Source of the DNA: Carboxylicivirga sp.
GTDB lineage: Bacteria; Bacteroidota; Bacteroidia; Bacteroidales; Marinilabiliaceae
Assembly: GCA_025210475.1 (NCBI GenBank)
Contig: JAOARW010000009.1
Span: 1-64,000, forward strand
Length of the DNA stretch: 64,000 nucleotides
Reading direction: 5' to 3'
Shown here in pieces: positions 10,966-18,599 of this stretch. The first letter of the stretch is position 1, and every line of letters starts with the position of its first letter. Position numbers and translations under genes: made by a program. The notes under the pieces are model-generated. The model worked only from the letters and a program-made list of their open reading frames with translations. It had not been told where the DNA came from and did no database searches.

Positions 10966-11277
10966 ATGGAGACTTTACCATATACAGTTATTTGTAATGA
11001 ATTGCCCGAAAAATCGATTGTTCGTTTTTCGGGTCAGCTAATTATAAATCACATCGAAAAAATTACCGATGAAGTAAAAAATCAACTCAGTTTTGATAAG
11101 GATCTTCATATAGAAATTAATAATCCCGATAGTATTGATGTAACTTTTATACAGTTATTATTAACACTTAAAACCACACTTAAGGGCAACGGTAAACAAA
11201 CAGTTATTTCATCTGAATTGAACGATGACCTTAAGGTGTTATTAAATAACTCGGGATTTCAATACGTACTTAATTAA
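10966..11277 (+). CDS. Small STAS-like domain protein
   Basis: 103 residues with the alternating strand-helix layout of STAS (anti-sigma-factor antagonist) domains: IVRFSGQLIINHIEKITDEV, LHIEINNPDSIDVTFIQLLLTLKTTLKG, then QTVISSELNDDLKVLLNNSGF. In SpoIIAA-type proteins a Ser in the central loop is phosphorylated; here the equivalent loop reads NPDSIDVTFIQ, so a Ser/Thr target is available. SpoIIE phosphatases act on such proteins and one is encoded at the end of this block (23513-26116), so a partner-switching link is possible. Some chemosensory clusters also contain a STAS protein. It lies 10 bases after the MCP. Confidence 0.7.
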   Translation: METLPYTVICNELPEKSIVRFSGQLIINHIEKITDEVKNQLSFDKDLHIEINNPDSIDVTFIQLLLTLKTTLKGNGKQTVISSELNDDLKVLLNNSGFQYVLN

Positions 11278-11303
11278 GCAATATATAACTAGAAAAATTA
11301 ATT

Positions 11304-11669
11304 ATGGCTAAAACAGTTCTCATCGTTGATGATTCAGAAAGTATCCGCGAAGTAGTCAACTTTACTCTTCAGAATGAAGGTTACGAAGTATTAGTTGGTG
11401 TTGATGGCGAAGATGCACAAAAATTCCTGGATGGCAGAACGATTGATATTGTTATCACTGACCTTCATATGCCAAACCTCGACGGATTAGGATTGATTCG
11501 TAAGATCAGAGAAATTGAGGCATACAAGCATATTCCAATCCTATTCTTAACAACAGAGTCGCAGGCATCTAAAAAAATGGAAGCTAAGCAGGCTGGTGCT
11601 ACAGGTTGGATTATCAAACCATTTGTTCCAGCGAAGTTGTTAAGTGCAATATCGCGTGTCTTAAGATAA
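11304..11669 (+). CDS. cheY: CheY-type response regulator
   Basis: A 121-residue single receiver domain. The acid pocket (D9, D10), phospho-acceptor D53 (ITDLHMPNLDG), switch Thr near residue 83-84 (ILFLTTES) and K105 (IIKPF) are all present. It would take phosphate from CheA (12052-14091) or the separate Hpt protein and act as the diffusible output. With no flagellar switch genes in view, its target is not known. It lies one base before the Hpt gene. Confidence 0.95.
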   Translation: MAKTVLIVDDSESIREVVNFTLQNEGYEVLVGVDGEDAQKFLDGRTIDIVITDLHMPNLDGLGLIRKIREIEAYKHIPILFLTTESQASKKMEAKQAGATGWIIKPFVPAKLLSAISRVLR

Positions 11670-11670
11670 G

Positions 11671-12039
11671 ATGAGAAGGGTAAAAAATATTTTCATAAAA
11701 GAAACTTCTGATAATTTGGCTGTTCTTGAAGAAGAGCTGAAGGATCATAATACCCTTTCAAAAGAGGCTGTGGAAATGGTAATCCGAACCATGCACAATA
11801 TTAAAGGGGCTGCTCCAATGGTAGGATTTAGTGTTTTACCAGAGATTGCAATACCCATTGAACAAGCTTACAGGGGAATCCTTGAGAATGGGCTTGTTGT
11901 GAATGATAACATGGTTGAAAATACCAAAACAGCTGTTACAATAATTCAGGATCTTCTGAACAGCGAAGAAACCCGTGCATCAGAAACGGATGGAGAACAG
12001 AAGGTTTTGATCGATTATTTTAACACGATTACCGGTTAA
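11671..12039 (+). CDS. Stand-alone Hpt domain protein
   Basis: 122 residues, all-helical. The phospho-transfer motif TMHNIKGAAPMVGF puts the active His at residue 42, in the form used by CheA P1 and Hpt domains (HxxKG). There is no kinase domain. It could buffer or relay phosphate between CheA, CheY and other receivers such as the one in CheB. It starts one base after the cheY stop and is followed 12 bases later by cheA, whose own N terminus is a similar Hpt domain, so it may have arisen by duplication of P1. Confidence 0.88.
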   Translation: MRRVKNIFIKETSDNLAVLEEELKDHNTLSKEAVEMVIRTMHNIKGAAPMVGFSVLPEIAIPIEQAYRGILENGLVVNDNMVENTKTAVTIIQDLLNSEETRASETDGEQKVLIDYFNTITG

Positions 12040-12051
12040 AAGCACAAATAA

Positions 12052-14091
12052 ATGATTGATAAGTTTAAGGCGAAATTTGTAGAGGAGTCGAACGATAACG
12101 TTCATGACCTGGAAGAGGCTTTATTGTTGCTCGAAAAAGATATGTCCAATGGCGAAATCATTGAACGTATTTTCCGGGCTATGCACACGCTCAAGGGCGG
12201 TGGCGCAATGTTTGGCTTTAACCAGTTGAGTGAGTTTACGCACCACCTCGAAACAGTTTTCGATTTGGTTAGAAACAACCAGCTAAGTATCACCGATCAT
12301 ATCATCTCCTTAACGTTCGAGTCTATCGATCATATCAAGCACATGCTGGAGGTTGGTGATACTGAAGACGCGGATGAACTGGCTAATCAGGCTTCTTTTA
12401 TCGAGCGGGTTAAGCAGGCATCCAATACCGAAACGGATACACCTCTGAATGTTGTACAGGATACAAACCAGAAAATTCAGAACGATGGATCAAAAACGTT
12501 TCTGATTAATATCAAACCCAACGAAGAAATTCTTAGAAACGGAACTAATCCGTTTTATTTATTAGACGATCTTCATGCAATGGGCGAAGCACGAGTGCTA
12601 GCGTTTAGCGATAAAGTGCCCGCCATATCTAATTTCAATCCGATAAACAGTTATTGCCATTGGCAGGTATTATTAAATACAACTGAATCGGTCAATGAAA
12701 TTAAGGATGTATTCATCTTTGTTGAAGATGAATGTGAAATTAGCATTCACGAAATCAGTGCTGGCAATTTATTATCATTCGAACAGATAAAGCAAAAGCT
12801 TGATGCTGCTGCCGAGTCACAAAAAATGCTTAATAAAGAAGAGCTTGTTGCCATTGCAAGTGCTGTTAACGGCAGTGAAGAGAAGAAAGATACCAAGCGA
12901 AAAGTTCAATTAAAAGAGCACAAGATTTCCAGTATTCGTGTTAATTCGACCAAGATCGATGAGCTGGTAAACCTTGTGAGTGAGTTGGTAACCATTCAGG
13001 CACAGTTAAACTTGTTTGCTGAGAATGATGGAAACCCTGCAGTTATCGCCCTGGCTGAAAATATTCAGAAGCTAAGCCGTCAATTGCGCGATAACGCTTT
13101 CTCAATAAGTCTTATTCCTCTTCAGAGTGAATTAATGCGCTTTCAGCGCCTGGTGCGCGATTTATCCAAGGAACTGGATAAGGAAATCGATTTTGTTATT
13201 GAGGGTGGCGATATTGAGCTTGACAAAAATATCATCGAACACCTCACCGATCCTTTACTTCATATCATCCGTAACGCCGTCGATCATGGTATTGAGATGC
13301 CCGATGAGCGAATTAAGAATGGTAAGTCGCCTAAAGGAACAATCCTTTTCAAAGCTTATTATTCAGGTGCCAGTGTAATGGTGGAAGTGATGGATGATGG
13401 TAAAGGCATCGATCCGGAATTTATCCGCAAAAAAGCCATTGCCCGCGGTATGATCGATGTGAATACCGAATTATCACGTAAAGAAATCTTCGAACTGGTA
13501 TTTCTAAGTGGGTTCTCTACAAAAGAGGAGGTAACCGATGTGTCGGGACGCGGAGTTGGAATGGATGTGGTGAAGAAAAAGATTGGAGAAATCCGCGGCG
13601 AGGTAACGCTTGATTCAGAAATTGGAAAAGGAACTACACTTACGCTTGAACTGCCGATGACACTTTCGATCATCGATGGTTTGTTGGTTAAGGTAGCAAG
13701 CAATCAGTATGTGATTCCGATTGCCAATATCGAAAAGATTTATGCACTTGATTCTGTTTCATTCGGTAAAACCTTCAATCATGTTGTGAATATTGACAAT
13801 GAGCAATATCCATACATTGATTTAAGAGAATCTTTCGAAACCGAAATTAAAGATAAAGGTACTGAGCAGCTGATCCTCGTTAAATACGAAGATCGTCGGG
13901 TTGGCTTGTTAGTCGATCAGGTAATTGGTGAGTACCAAACGGTGGTGAAACCATTGGGCCGCTTCCTTAAGAAACAGGAAAACCTTTCGGGGGCATCCAT
14001 TATGGGTGATGGAACAATTGCCATGGTAATTGATACCAATCGTTTGATTCATAACAATGCCATTAAGAAATACCGAACAAATAAGCAGTAG
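12052..14091 (+). CDS. cheA: Chemotaxis histidine kinase CheA
   Basis: 679 residues with the usual CheA order. P1/Hpt: AMHTLKGGGAMFGF, His45. A linker and P2-like region occupy about residues 130-280, with an ANR-like SILNI... segment not clearly typed. P3 dimerisation helices: RVNSTKIDELVNLVSELV, about 300-360. P4 HATPase: N box HIIRNAVDHGIE, G1 VMDDGKGID, and the VSGRGVGMDVVKKKI G2 box. P5 CheW-like regulatory domain from about residue 540 (LPMTLSIIDGLLVKV). All catalytic boxes are intact. It would phosphorylate CheY and CheB under control of the MCP. A downstream CheW frame may overlap its 3' end, but the preferred cheW start lies just after the cheA stop. Confidence 0.97.
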   Translation: MIDKFKAKFVEESNDNVHDLEEALLLLEKDMSNGEIIERIFRAMHTLKGGGAMFGFNQLSEFTHHLETVFDLVRNNQLSITDHIISLTFESIDHIKHMLEVGDTEDADELANQASFIERVKQASNTETDTPLNVVQDTNQKIQNDGSKTFLINIKPNEEILRNGTNPFYLLDDLHAMGEARVLAFSDKVPAISNFNPINSYCHWQVLLNTTESVNEIKDVFIFVEDECEISIHEISAGNLLSFEQIKQKLDAAAESQKMLNKEELVAIASAVNGSEEKKDTKRKVQLKEHKISSIRVNSTKIDELVNLVSELVTIQAQLNLFAENDGNPAVIALAENIQKLSRQLRDNAFSISLIPLQSELMRFQRLVRDLSKELDKEIDFVIEGGDIELDKNIIEHLTDPLLHIIRNAVDHGIEMPDERIKNGKSPKGTILFKAYYSGASVMVEVMDDGKGIDPEFIRKKAIARGMIDVNTELSRKEIFELVFLSGFSTKEEVTDVSGRGVGMDVVKKKIGEIRGEVTLDSEIGKGTTLTLELPMTLSIIDGLLVKVASNQYVIPIANIEKIYALDSVSFGKTFNHVVNIDNEQYPYIDLRESFETEIKDKGTEQLILVKYEDRRVGLLVDQVIGEYQTVVKPLGRFLKKQENLSGASIMGDGTIAMVIDTNRLIHNNAIKKYRTNKQ

Positions 14092-14092
14092 T

Positions 14093-14539
14093 ATGAAAGA
14101 GCAAATGACGTCAATTATATCGTTTTTAATCAACAAGGAAATATTTGCCTTTGATACTTTAAAGGTGCGTAATATTCTTGAGCTGGATAAGGTGACATGG
14201 GTTCCTAATACCAAAGATTATGTATTGGGAGTTATCAATTTGCATGGTAACATTATACCAATTAGCGACTTGCGAATGATGATGGGAATGGAGGATATTC
14301 AGAACAGTCAGGATACGGCCGTCTTAGTTGTTTCAGATGATGATAAAACAGAATCCTTAATCGGTTTTGTGGTTGATGGAGTTAAAGAAGTGTTTGATAT
14401 TAACGAAGAAGAACTAAAAGAATCTGTGATCAACGGAAATACCGGATTGATTCATAGTTTTAGTGGGTGTATTCAAAAAAATGATGAGTTTATTCACATC
14501 ATTGATTTGCACGAGATAGTTCAGGAAATAGAAAAATAA
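14093..14539 (+). CDS. cheW: CheW-type coupling protein (first copy)
   Basis: About 148 residues, a single CheW beta-barrel domain: ISFLINKEIFAFDTLKVRNILEL, then VLGVINLHGNIIPISDLRMMMGM, the canonical GVINLRGxxxPxxDLR pattern. It joins receptor tips to CheA P5 in the array. The start at 14093, one base after the cheA stop codon, is preferred to an in-frame ATG at 14057 that would overlap cheA by 35 bases. A second, divergent CheW gene follows after 6 bases. Confidence 0.93.
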   Translation: MKEQMTSIISFLINKEIFAFDTLKVRNILELDKVTWVPNTKDYVLGVINLHGNIIPISDLRMMMGMEDIQNSQDTAVLVVSDDDKTESLIGFVVDGVKEVFDINEEELKESVINGNTGLIHSFSGCIQKNDEFIHIIDLHEIVQEIEK

Positions 14540-14545
14540 GCCGCG

Positions 14546-15025
14546 ATGGATCAGGAAGTAAATGCATATCTAACTTTTTCTCTTGGTGACAATAGTTTTG
14601 GCATTCATGTTGAAAAAGTGATTGAAATAAAAGAATATGTCGAGCCTAAGCCCGTGCCGGAGAGTATGGTTTATGTCAAGGGAGTAACCGATCACCGCGA
14701 TCAGATTATTCCGTTAGTGGATGCGGCTGCCAAATTCAACCTGGGACAGGTGGAAATAACACCTCAATCATGTTATGTGGTGCTCGATATCAGCAAAGGA
14801 AACGGCAAGGGAACAATGACCATCGGTATTTTGGTGGATGCTGTTACCGATGTGTTTGAAGCCGATGAATCGAGTTTAAAGCCCATAGAAACAGATTACA
14901 AACCGGGTTATATTTTATCATCGTATCAGAAAGAGGATGATCTTGTAATGATACTGAATGTGGATAAAATATTTAACGAAGTAGATATTGTGAGCCTCGA
15001 TGATGTGTTGAGTGCCGTTAGTTAG
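14546..15025 (+). CDS. cheW: CheW-type coupling protein (second copy)
   Basis: 159 residues, again one CheW domain: YLTFSLGDNSFGIHVEKVIEIKEY at the start and SMVYVKGVTDHRDQIIPLVDAAAKF for the central motif, where the usual GxxxLRG is changed to GVTDHRDQ. It is clearly diverged from its neighbour, so the two are not a recent duplication and may sit at different positions in the array or serve different receptors. Confidence 0.92.
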   Translation: MDQEVNAYLTFSLGDNSFGIHVEKVIEIKEYVEPKPVPESMVYVKGVTDHRDQIIPLVDAAAKFNLGQVEITPQSCYVVLDISKGNGKGTMTIGILVDAVTDVFEADESSLKPIETDYKPGYILSSYQKEDDLVMILNVDKIFNEVDIVSLDDVLSAVS

Positions 15026-15033
15026 GTGAGTTA

Positions 15034-15897
15034 ATGTTTACAGCTGGTAATAACGATAATAAAAAGGAGCTGGATGCTTTTAAAGCCGAACTATCGGAAA
15101 AGGATTTCCAGGCATTCAGTGACTTTATTTATAGCGAATATGGCATAAAAATGCCCCCTGTTAAGCGCGTGATGCTGCAGGGACGATTATTGAAACGTAT
15201 TCGGGATTTGAACATGAAATCATACACCGAATACAAAGAGTATTTTTTTAGTAAAGAAGGGCAGAAAAAAGAGATATTTAATTTTCTGAATGTTGTAACG
15301 ACAAACAAAACAGATTTTTTTCGCGAACCCATTCACTTTGATTTTCTGAAGGATGAGGTTCTGGCCCAGCATAATGGAAGCGGGACATTTAAAGTTTGGA
15401 GTGCAGGTTGTTCAAGTGGAGAAGAACCTTATACGATTTCCATCGTATTGAACGAATATAAAAGGATAGCACCTGGCTTTAATTTCTCTATTTACGGATC
15501 AGACATCTCCAACAAAGTATTGTCAAATGCTGCGAAGGGGGTTTATGCCGAGAATAAAATTTCGATTATTCCATTGGAACAGAAAAAGCGCTATTTCTTA
15601 AAAAGTAAAGATCGGACTAATCCAACGGTTAGGGTAAAACCGGAATTACAAAGAAATATTGTGCTGAAGCATGTAAACCTAATGGATAGTCATTACGATA
15701 TAGGGGAAACATTTGACGTTATATTTTGTCGTAATGTTTTAATTTATTTTGACAGAGATACACAGGAGAGGGTGATCAGCAAATTGTGCAATTACCTGAA
15801 GCCCGGAGGTATCTTTTTTATAGGTCATTCCGAATCATTATCGGGAATGAAAGTGCCGTTGGAGCACGTAAAACCAACAGTTTTTAGGAAAATATAA
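15034..15897 (+). CDS. cheR: CheR receptor methyltransferase
   Basis: 287 residues. The N-terminal helical domain holds FNFLNVVTTNKTDFFREPIH, the normal CheR TxFFR motif. The SAM-binding site is intact: VWSAGCSSGEEPYTISIVL (motif I), YGSDISNKVL (acidic loop) and FDVIFCRNVLIYFD. It methylates glutamates on MCPs during adaptation. It is the most complete of three CheR-like genes in this block (others at 20497 and 21341). Confidence 0.95.
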   Translation: MFTAGNNDNKKELDAFKAELSEKDFQAFSDFIYSEYGIKMPPVKRVMLQGRLLKRIRDLNMKSYTEYKEYFFSKEGQKKEIFNFLNVVTTNKTDFFREPIHFDFLKDEVLAQHNGSGTFKVWSAGCSSGEEPYTISIVLNEYKRIAPGFNFSIYGSDISNKVLSNAAKGVYAENKISIIPLEQKKRYFLKSKDRTNPTVRVKPELQRNIVLKHVNLMDSHYDIGETFDVIFCRNVLIYFDRDTQERVISKLCNYLKPGGIFFIGHSESLSGMKVPLEHVKPTVFRKI

Positions 15898-15923
15898 CAA
15901 GAGCGGACTATAAAAATTTAATT

Positions 15924-16823
15924 ATGAGCAATTTATCTGACAAACAACTTTTACGCGAACTCAGGTTACGACTTGAGGAACGGAAAAAGTTAGATAATGA
16001 GATGAAAGAACTTTCGAAAGACTTTCAAAGTGTTACGAAAAAACTTAAAGAATCCGAAGCATTAAAAAGCCATTTCATATCAAACATTTCTAACGAGATA
16101 GTTAATCCGTTTACATCTATTTTAGGTTTGTCAAAAGCCATTCTTTCTGTCGAAAAAAATGACTGGAAGAAAGTTGTATCAATGGTTGCGTTAATTCACA
16201 GCGAGGCATTTAACCTCGATTTTCAATTGCGTAATATATTTGTTGCAGCCAAAATTGAAGCTGGTGAGATTGCTCCTAATATTACAAAGGTTAATATTCG
16301 AAGCCTTGTACAAACAGTTGTTGATTCATTCAATATCATATCGCGAAAAATGGGTATCGATATTAAAATTGAATTTAACATCGAGCATGGTTTTGGAAAG
16401 AACTTCTATTTCAAAACCGATTCAGAGAAGCTTAAGCTTATTTTAAGCAACTTGTTGAATAATGCCTTAAAATACAGTTATAAGGATAGCCAGGTAATTC
16501 TTAAAATGTGGGTAGACGATGATGTGCTGCACGCATCAGTACAGGATTTTGGCACAGGTATTTCAGAAAAAAATCAGAAGATTATATTCGAACGATTCAA
16601 ACGTCTGGACTCAGGTATTAACTCAATTAACCGCGGACATGGTTTAGGCTTGTCCATTACAAAAGCACTATTGGATGTGCTGGGAGGCGATATTGATATC
16701 AAGAGTAAAAAAGGAGATGGATCCGTTTTCTCAGTAGCATTGCCGGAAGCCCGCAATATTATTGAAGGATTTAGTGGCGATGGTAACGACGTTTTCTTCG
16801 ACGACGATGATGAGATTTTTTAA
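15924..16823 (+). CDS. Histidine-kinase-like protein lacking the phospho-acceptor His
   Basis: 299 residues, soluble. An N-terminal coiled coil (LRLRLEERKKLDNEMKELSK) leads into a HisKA-like dimerisation domain and a well-kept HATPase domain (SNLLNNALKYSY N box, VQDFGTGISEKN G1, RGHGLGLSITKALLDVLGG G2). In the H box the usual FLSNMSHEIRTPL reads FISNISNEIVNPF: residue 57, the phospho-His position, is Asn (codon AAC at 16092-16094). His50, seven residues earlier, is not at the phospho-acceptor position. It therefore cannot autophosphorylate in the normal way, yet the ATP site is conserved. It may be an allosteric partner, an ATP sensor or a phosphatase-type regulator. The C terminus is strongly acidic (FFDDDDEIF). 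Confidence 0.85.
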   Translation: MSNLSDKQLLRELRLRLEERKKLDNEMKELSKDFQSVTKKLKESEALKSHFISNISNEIVNPFTSILGLSKAILSVEKNDWKKVVSMVALIHSEAFNLDFQLRNIFVAAKIEAGEIAPNITKVNIRSLVQTVVDSFNIISRKMGIDIKIEFNIEHGFGKNFYFKTDSEKLKLILSNLLNNALKYSYKDSQVILKMWVDDDVLHASVQDFGTGISEKNQKIIFERFKRLDSGINSINRGHGLGLSITKALLDVLGGDIDIKSKKGDGSVFSVALPEARNIIEGFSGDGNDVFFDDDDEIF

Positions 16824-16834
16824 GACGATGATAG

Positions 16835-17311
16835 ATGGAAAATAGATATTTACAACATTTTCTATACCCCTCTTCATTGTTTGCAGCCAAAGATCCGTAT
16901 GTTATAAAAACCATACTTGGAAGTTGTGTTGCCATTTGCCTGTGGGATAAGAAGCTTAAAATTGGTGGTATGAACCACTATATGCTTCCTAACTGGAATG
17001 GTAATGATTTAGCGTCTCCCAAGTATGGAAATATCGCCATCGATAAGCTTGTTGAAAGAATGTTGTACTTAGGTAGCGATATTAGAAATATTCAAGCTAA
17101 AATATTTGGAGGAGGTGAGCTGTTGGAATCGGCGAGCGGCAACTCAAATATGATTGGCGAGCGTAATATTCGGGTGGCACGTTTAATGCTTGAAGAGAAA
17201 AAGATACCAATTGTGGCGTCAAGCACAGGAGGTAGAAGAGGTAGAAAAATCATTTTTTTTAATGATACTGGCGAGGTAAGGCACAAATTTCTCGAAAAAA
17301 AGGTATATTAA
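16835..17311 (+). CDS. cheD: CheD chemoreceptor glutamine deamidase
   Basis: 158 residues. CheD proteins deamidate receptor glutamines to glutamates and can interact with CheC-type phosphatases. The catalytic triad is visible: Thr26 (IKTILGSC), Cys31 (GSCVAICLWD) and His48 (GGMNHYMLP). The KIFGGGELL and NIRVARLMLEEKKIPIVASSTGG segments are also typical. No cheC is in the window. It lies 11 bases after the kinase-like gene and is followed by a 152-base spacer with two hairpins before cheB. Confidence 0.93.
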   Translation: MENRYLQHFLYPSSLFAAKDPYVIKTILGSCVAICLWDKKLKIGGMNHYMLPNWNGNDLASPKYGNIAIDKLVERMLYLGSDIRNIQAKIFGGGELLESASGNSNMIGERNIRVARLMLEEKKIPIVASSTGGRRGRKIIFFNDTGEVRHKFLEKKVY

Positions 17312-17330
17312 AGCATTGATAAGTTAATCT

Positions 17331-17426
17331 GGCAATCAAGGTGCAAATAGATTGACTTTTGATTGCCTGAAAAATAATTTCAGCGATCGAATAATGGAAC
17401 TAAACATTGAGCTAACAACAATGTTT
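17331..17426 (+). promoter_or_regulatory. Two hairpins between cheD and cheB
   Basis: The only sizeable gap inside the early chemosensory run. It has GGCAATCA (17331-17338) pairing with TGATTGCC (17360-17367) and then AAACATTG (17402-17409) pairing with CAATGTTT (17419-17426). Neither is followed by a good T run, so they look more like attenuator, processing or RNA-stability elements than a full terminator. An AGAGGAGG tract at 17441-17448 follows but is about 15-20 bases from either cheB start. Confidence 0.4.
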
Positions 17427-17463
17427 AAAAACATTATGACAGAGGAGGAATTGAATAAACTTT

Positions 17464-18549
17464 ATGCGCATGAAAAAAAAGATTCGAGTTCTAGTTGTTG
17501 ATGATTCTGCGGTTGTCAGACAGAGTTTGTCATCCATCCTTGAATCTGATCCGGATATCGAAGTAATGGGTACAGCTGCGGATCCCATTATTGCGGTGAA
17601 GAAAATAATGAAAGAAATACCGGATGTAATTACTCTTGACATCGAGATGCCACGTATGGATGGACTAACCTTCCTGCGTAAAATCATGTCACAACATCCG
17701 ATTCCCGTTGTGGTTATTTCCAGCCTGACAACTGAAGGAACGGAAGTTGCCATGAAGGCATTGGAATATGGTGCCAGCGAGATCATTGGTAAACCGGCCA
17801 TGAATGCCGCCCAGTTTATTAATGAATCAAAGATAATGTTGTGCGATGCGGTTAAAGCTGCCGCCCAGGTAAAACTAAAGCGTCGTAAAATTGCAACGCC
17901 TGTTGCTCAACCTGTTGTTAAGCCCAAGTATTCTGCTGATGTAATCCTGAATAAAGGTACTGGCCTTAATAAGATAATTGATACCGAGAAGATTATTGTT
18001 TTAGGTGCATCCACAGGAGGTACCGAGGCCATCCGTAATTTCCTTAAAGCATTGCCCGAAAAGGTGCCAGGTATTGCCATCGTTCAGCACATGCCCGAGG
18101 GTTTTACCAAGTCGTTCGCCAATAGTCTCAACAACATTTGCAGCTTAGAAGTTAAAGAAGCCGAAAACGGTGATAAACTTTACCAGGGACGGGTATTAAT
18201 TGCACCAGGTAGTAAGCATATGTTGCTCAAGCGTGTAGGAAAAGAGTACCAGGTGGAAGTGAAAGAAGGACCATTGGTTAACCGCCACCGTCCGTCGGTG
18301 GATGTGTTATTCCGGTCTGCAGCGCGCTATGCAGGAAATAATGCCACCGGTTTATTATTAACAGGAATGGGTAACGATGGAGCTAAAGGTTTACTGGAGT
18401 TAAAAGAGGCTGGTGCTCATACAGTTGCTCAGGATGAAGCATCGTCTGTAGTGTATGGTATGCCCAAAGAAGCTGTTAAATTGGGTGCTGCAGAAAAGGT
18501 CATGCCGCTTGAAAAAATGGCCAACTACTTACTATCTCGTTTAGGTTAA
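17464..18549 (+). CDS. cheB: CheB receptor methylesterase with receiver domain
   Basis: 361 residues. The receiver has D13/D14, phospho-acceptor D59 ([12 protein letters not shown]) and a KPA loop near 110. After a linker (about 130-175) the methylesterase domain carries Ser183 (GASTGG), His209 (VQHMP) and Asp305 (GMGNDGAKG), the full triad. It removes receptor methyl groups and can deamidate glutamines when activated by CheA. Two in-frame ATGs (17464 and 17470) are possible starts. A 36-codon frame overlapping the start (from 17395) is not called. Confidence 0.96.
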   Translation: MRMKKKIRVLVVDDSAVVRQSLSSILESDPDIEVMGTAADPIIAVKKIMKEIPDVITLDIEMPRMDGLTFLRKIMSQHPIPVVVISSLTTEGTEVAMKALEYGASEIIGKPAMNAAQFINESKIMLCDAVKAAAQVKLKRRKIATPVAQPVVKPKYSADVILNKGTGLNKIIDTEKIIVLGASTGGTEAIRNFLKALPEKVPGIAIVQHMPEGFTKSFANSLNNICSLEVKEAENGDKLYQGRVLIAPGSKHMLLKRVGKEYQVEVKEGPLVNRHRPSVDVLFRSAARYAGNNATGLLLTGMGNDGAKGLLELKEAGAHTVAQDEASSVVYGMPKEAVKLGAAEKVMPLEKMANYLLSRLG

Positions 18550-18599
18550 TAGTATTATTTACTAATTTTATCGCTCGTCTACACAATAAGAATTTATAC

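Noticed and set aside
17395-17502. 36-codon ORF overlapping the cheB start
   Set aside because: No recognisable product, overlaps cheB in another frame, and its end is the shifted reading of the cheB N terminus.
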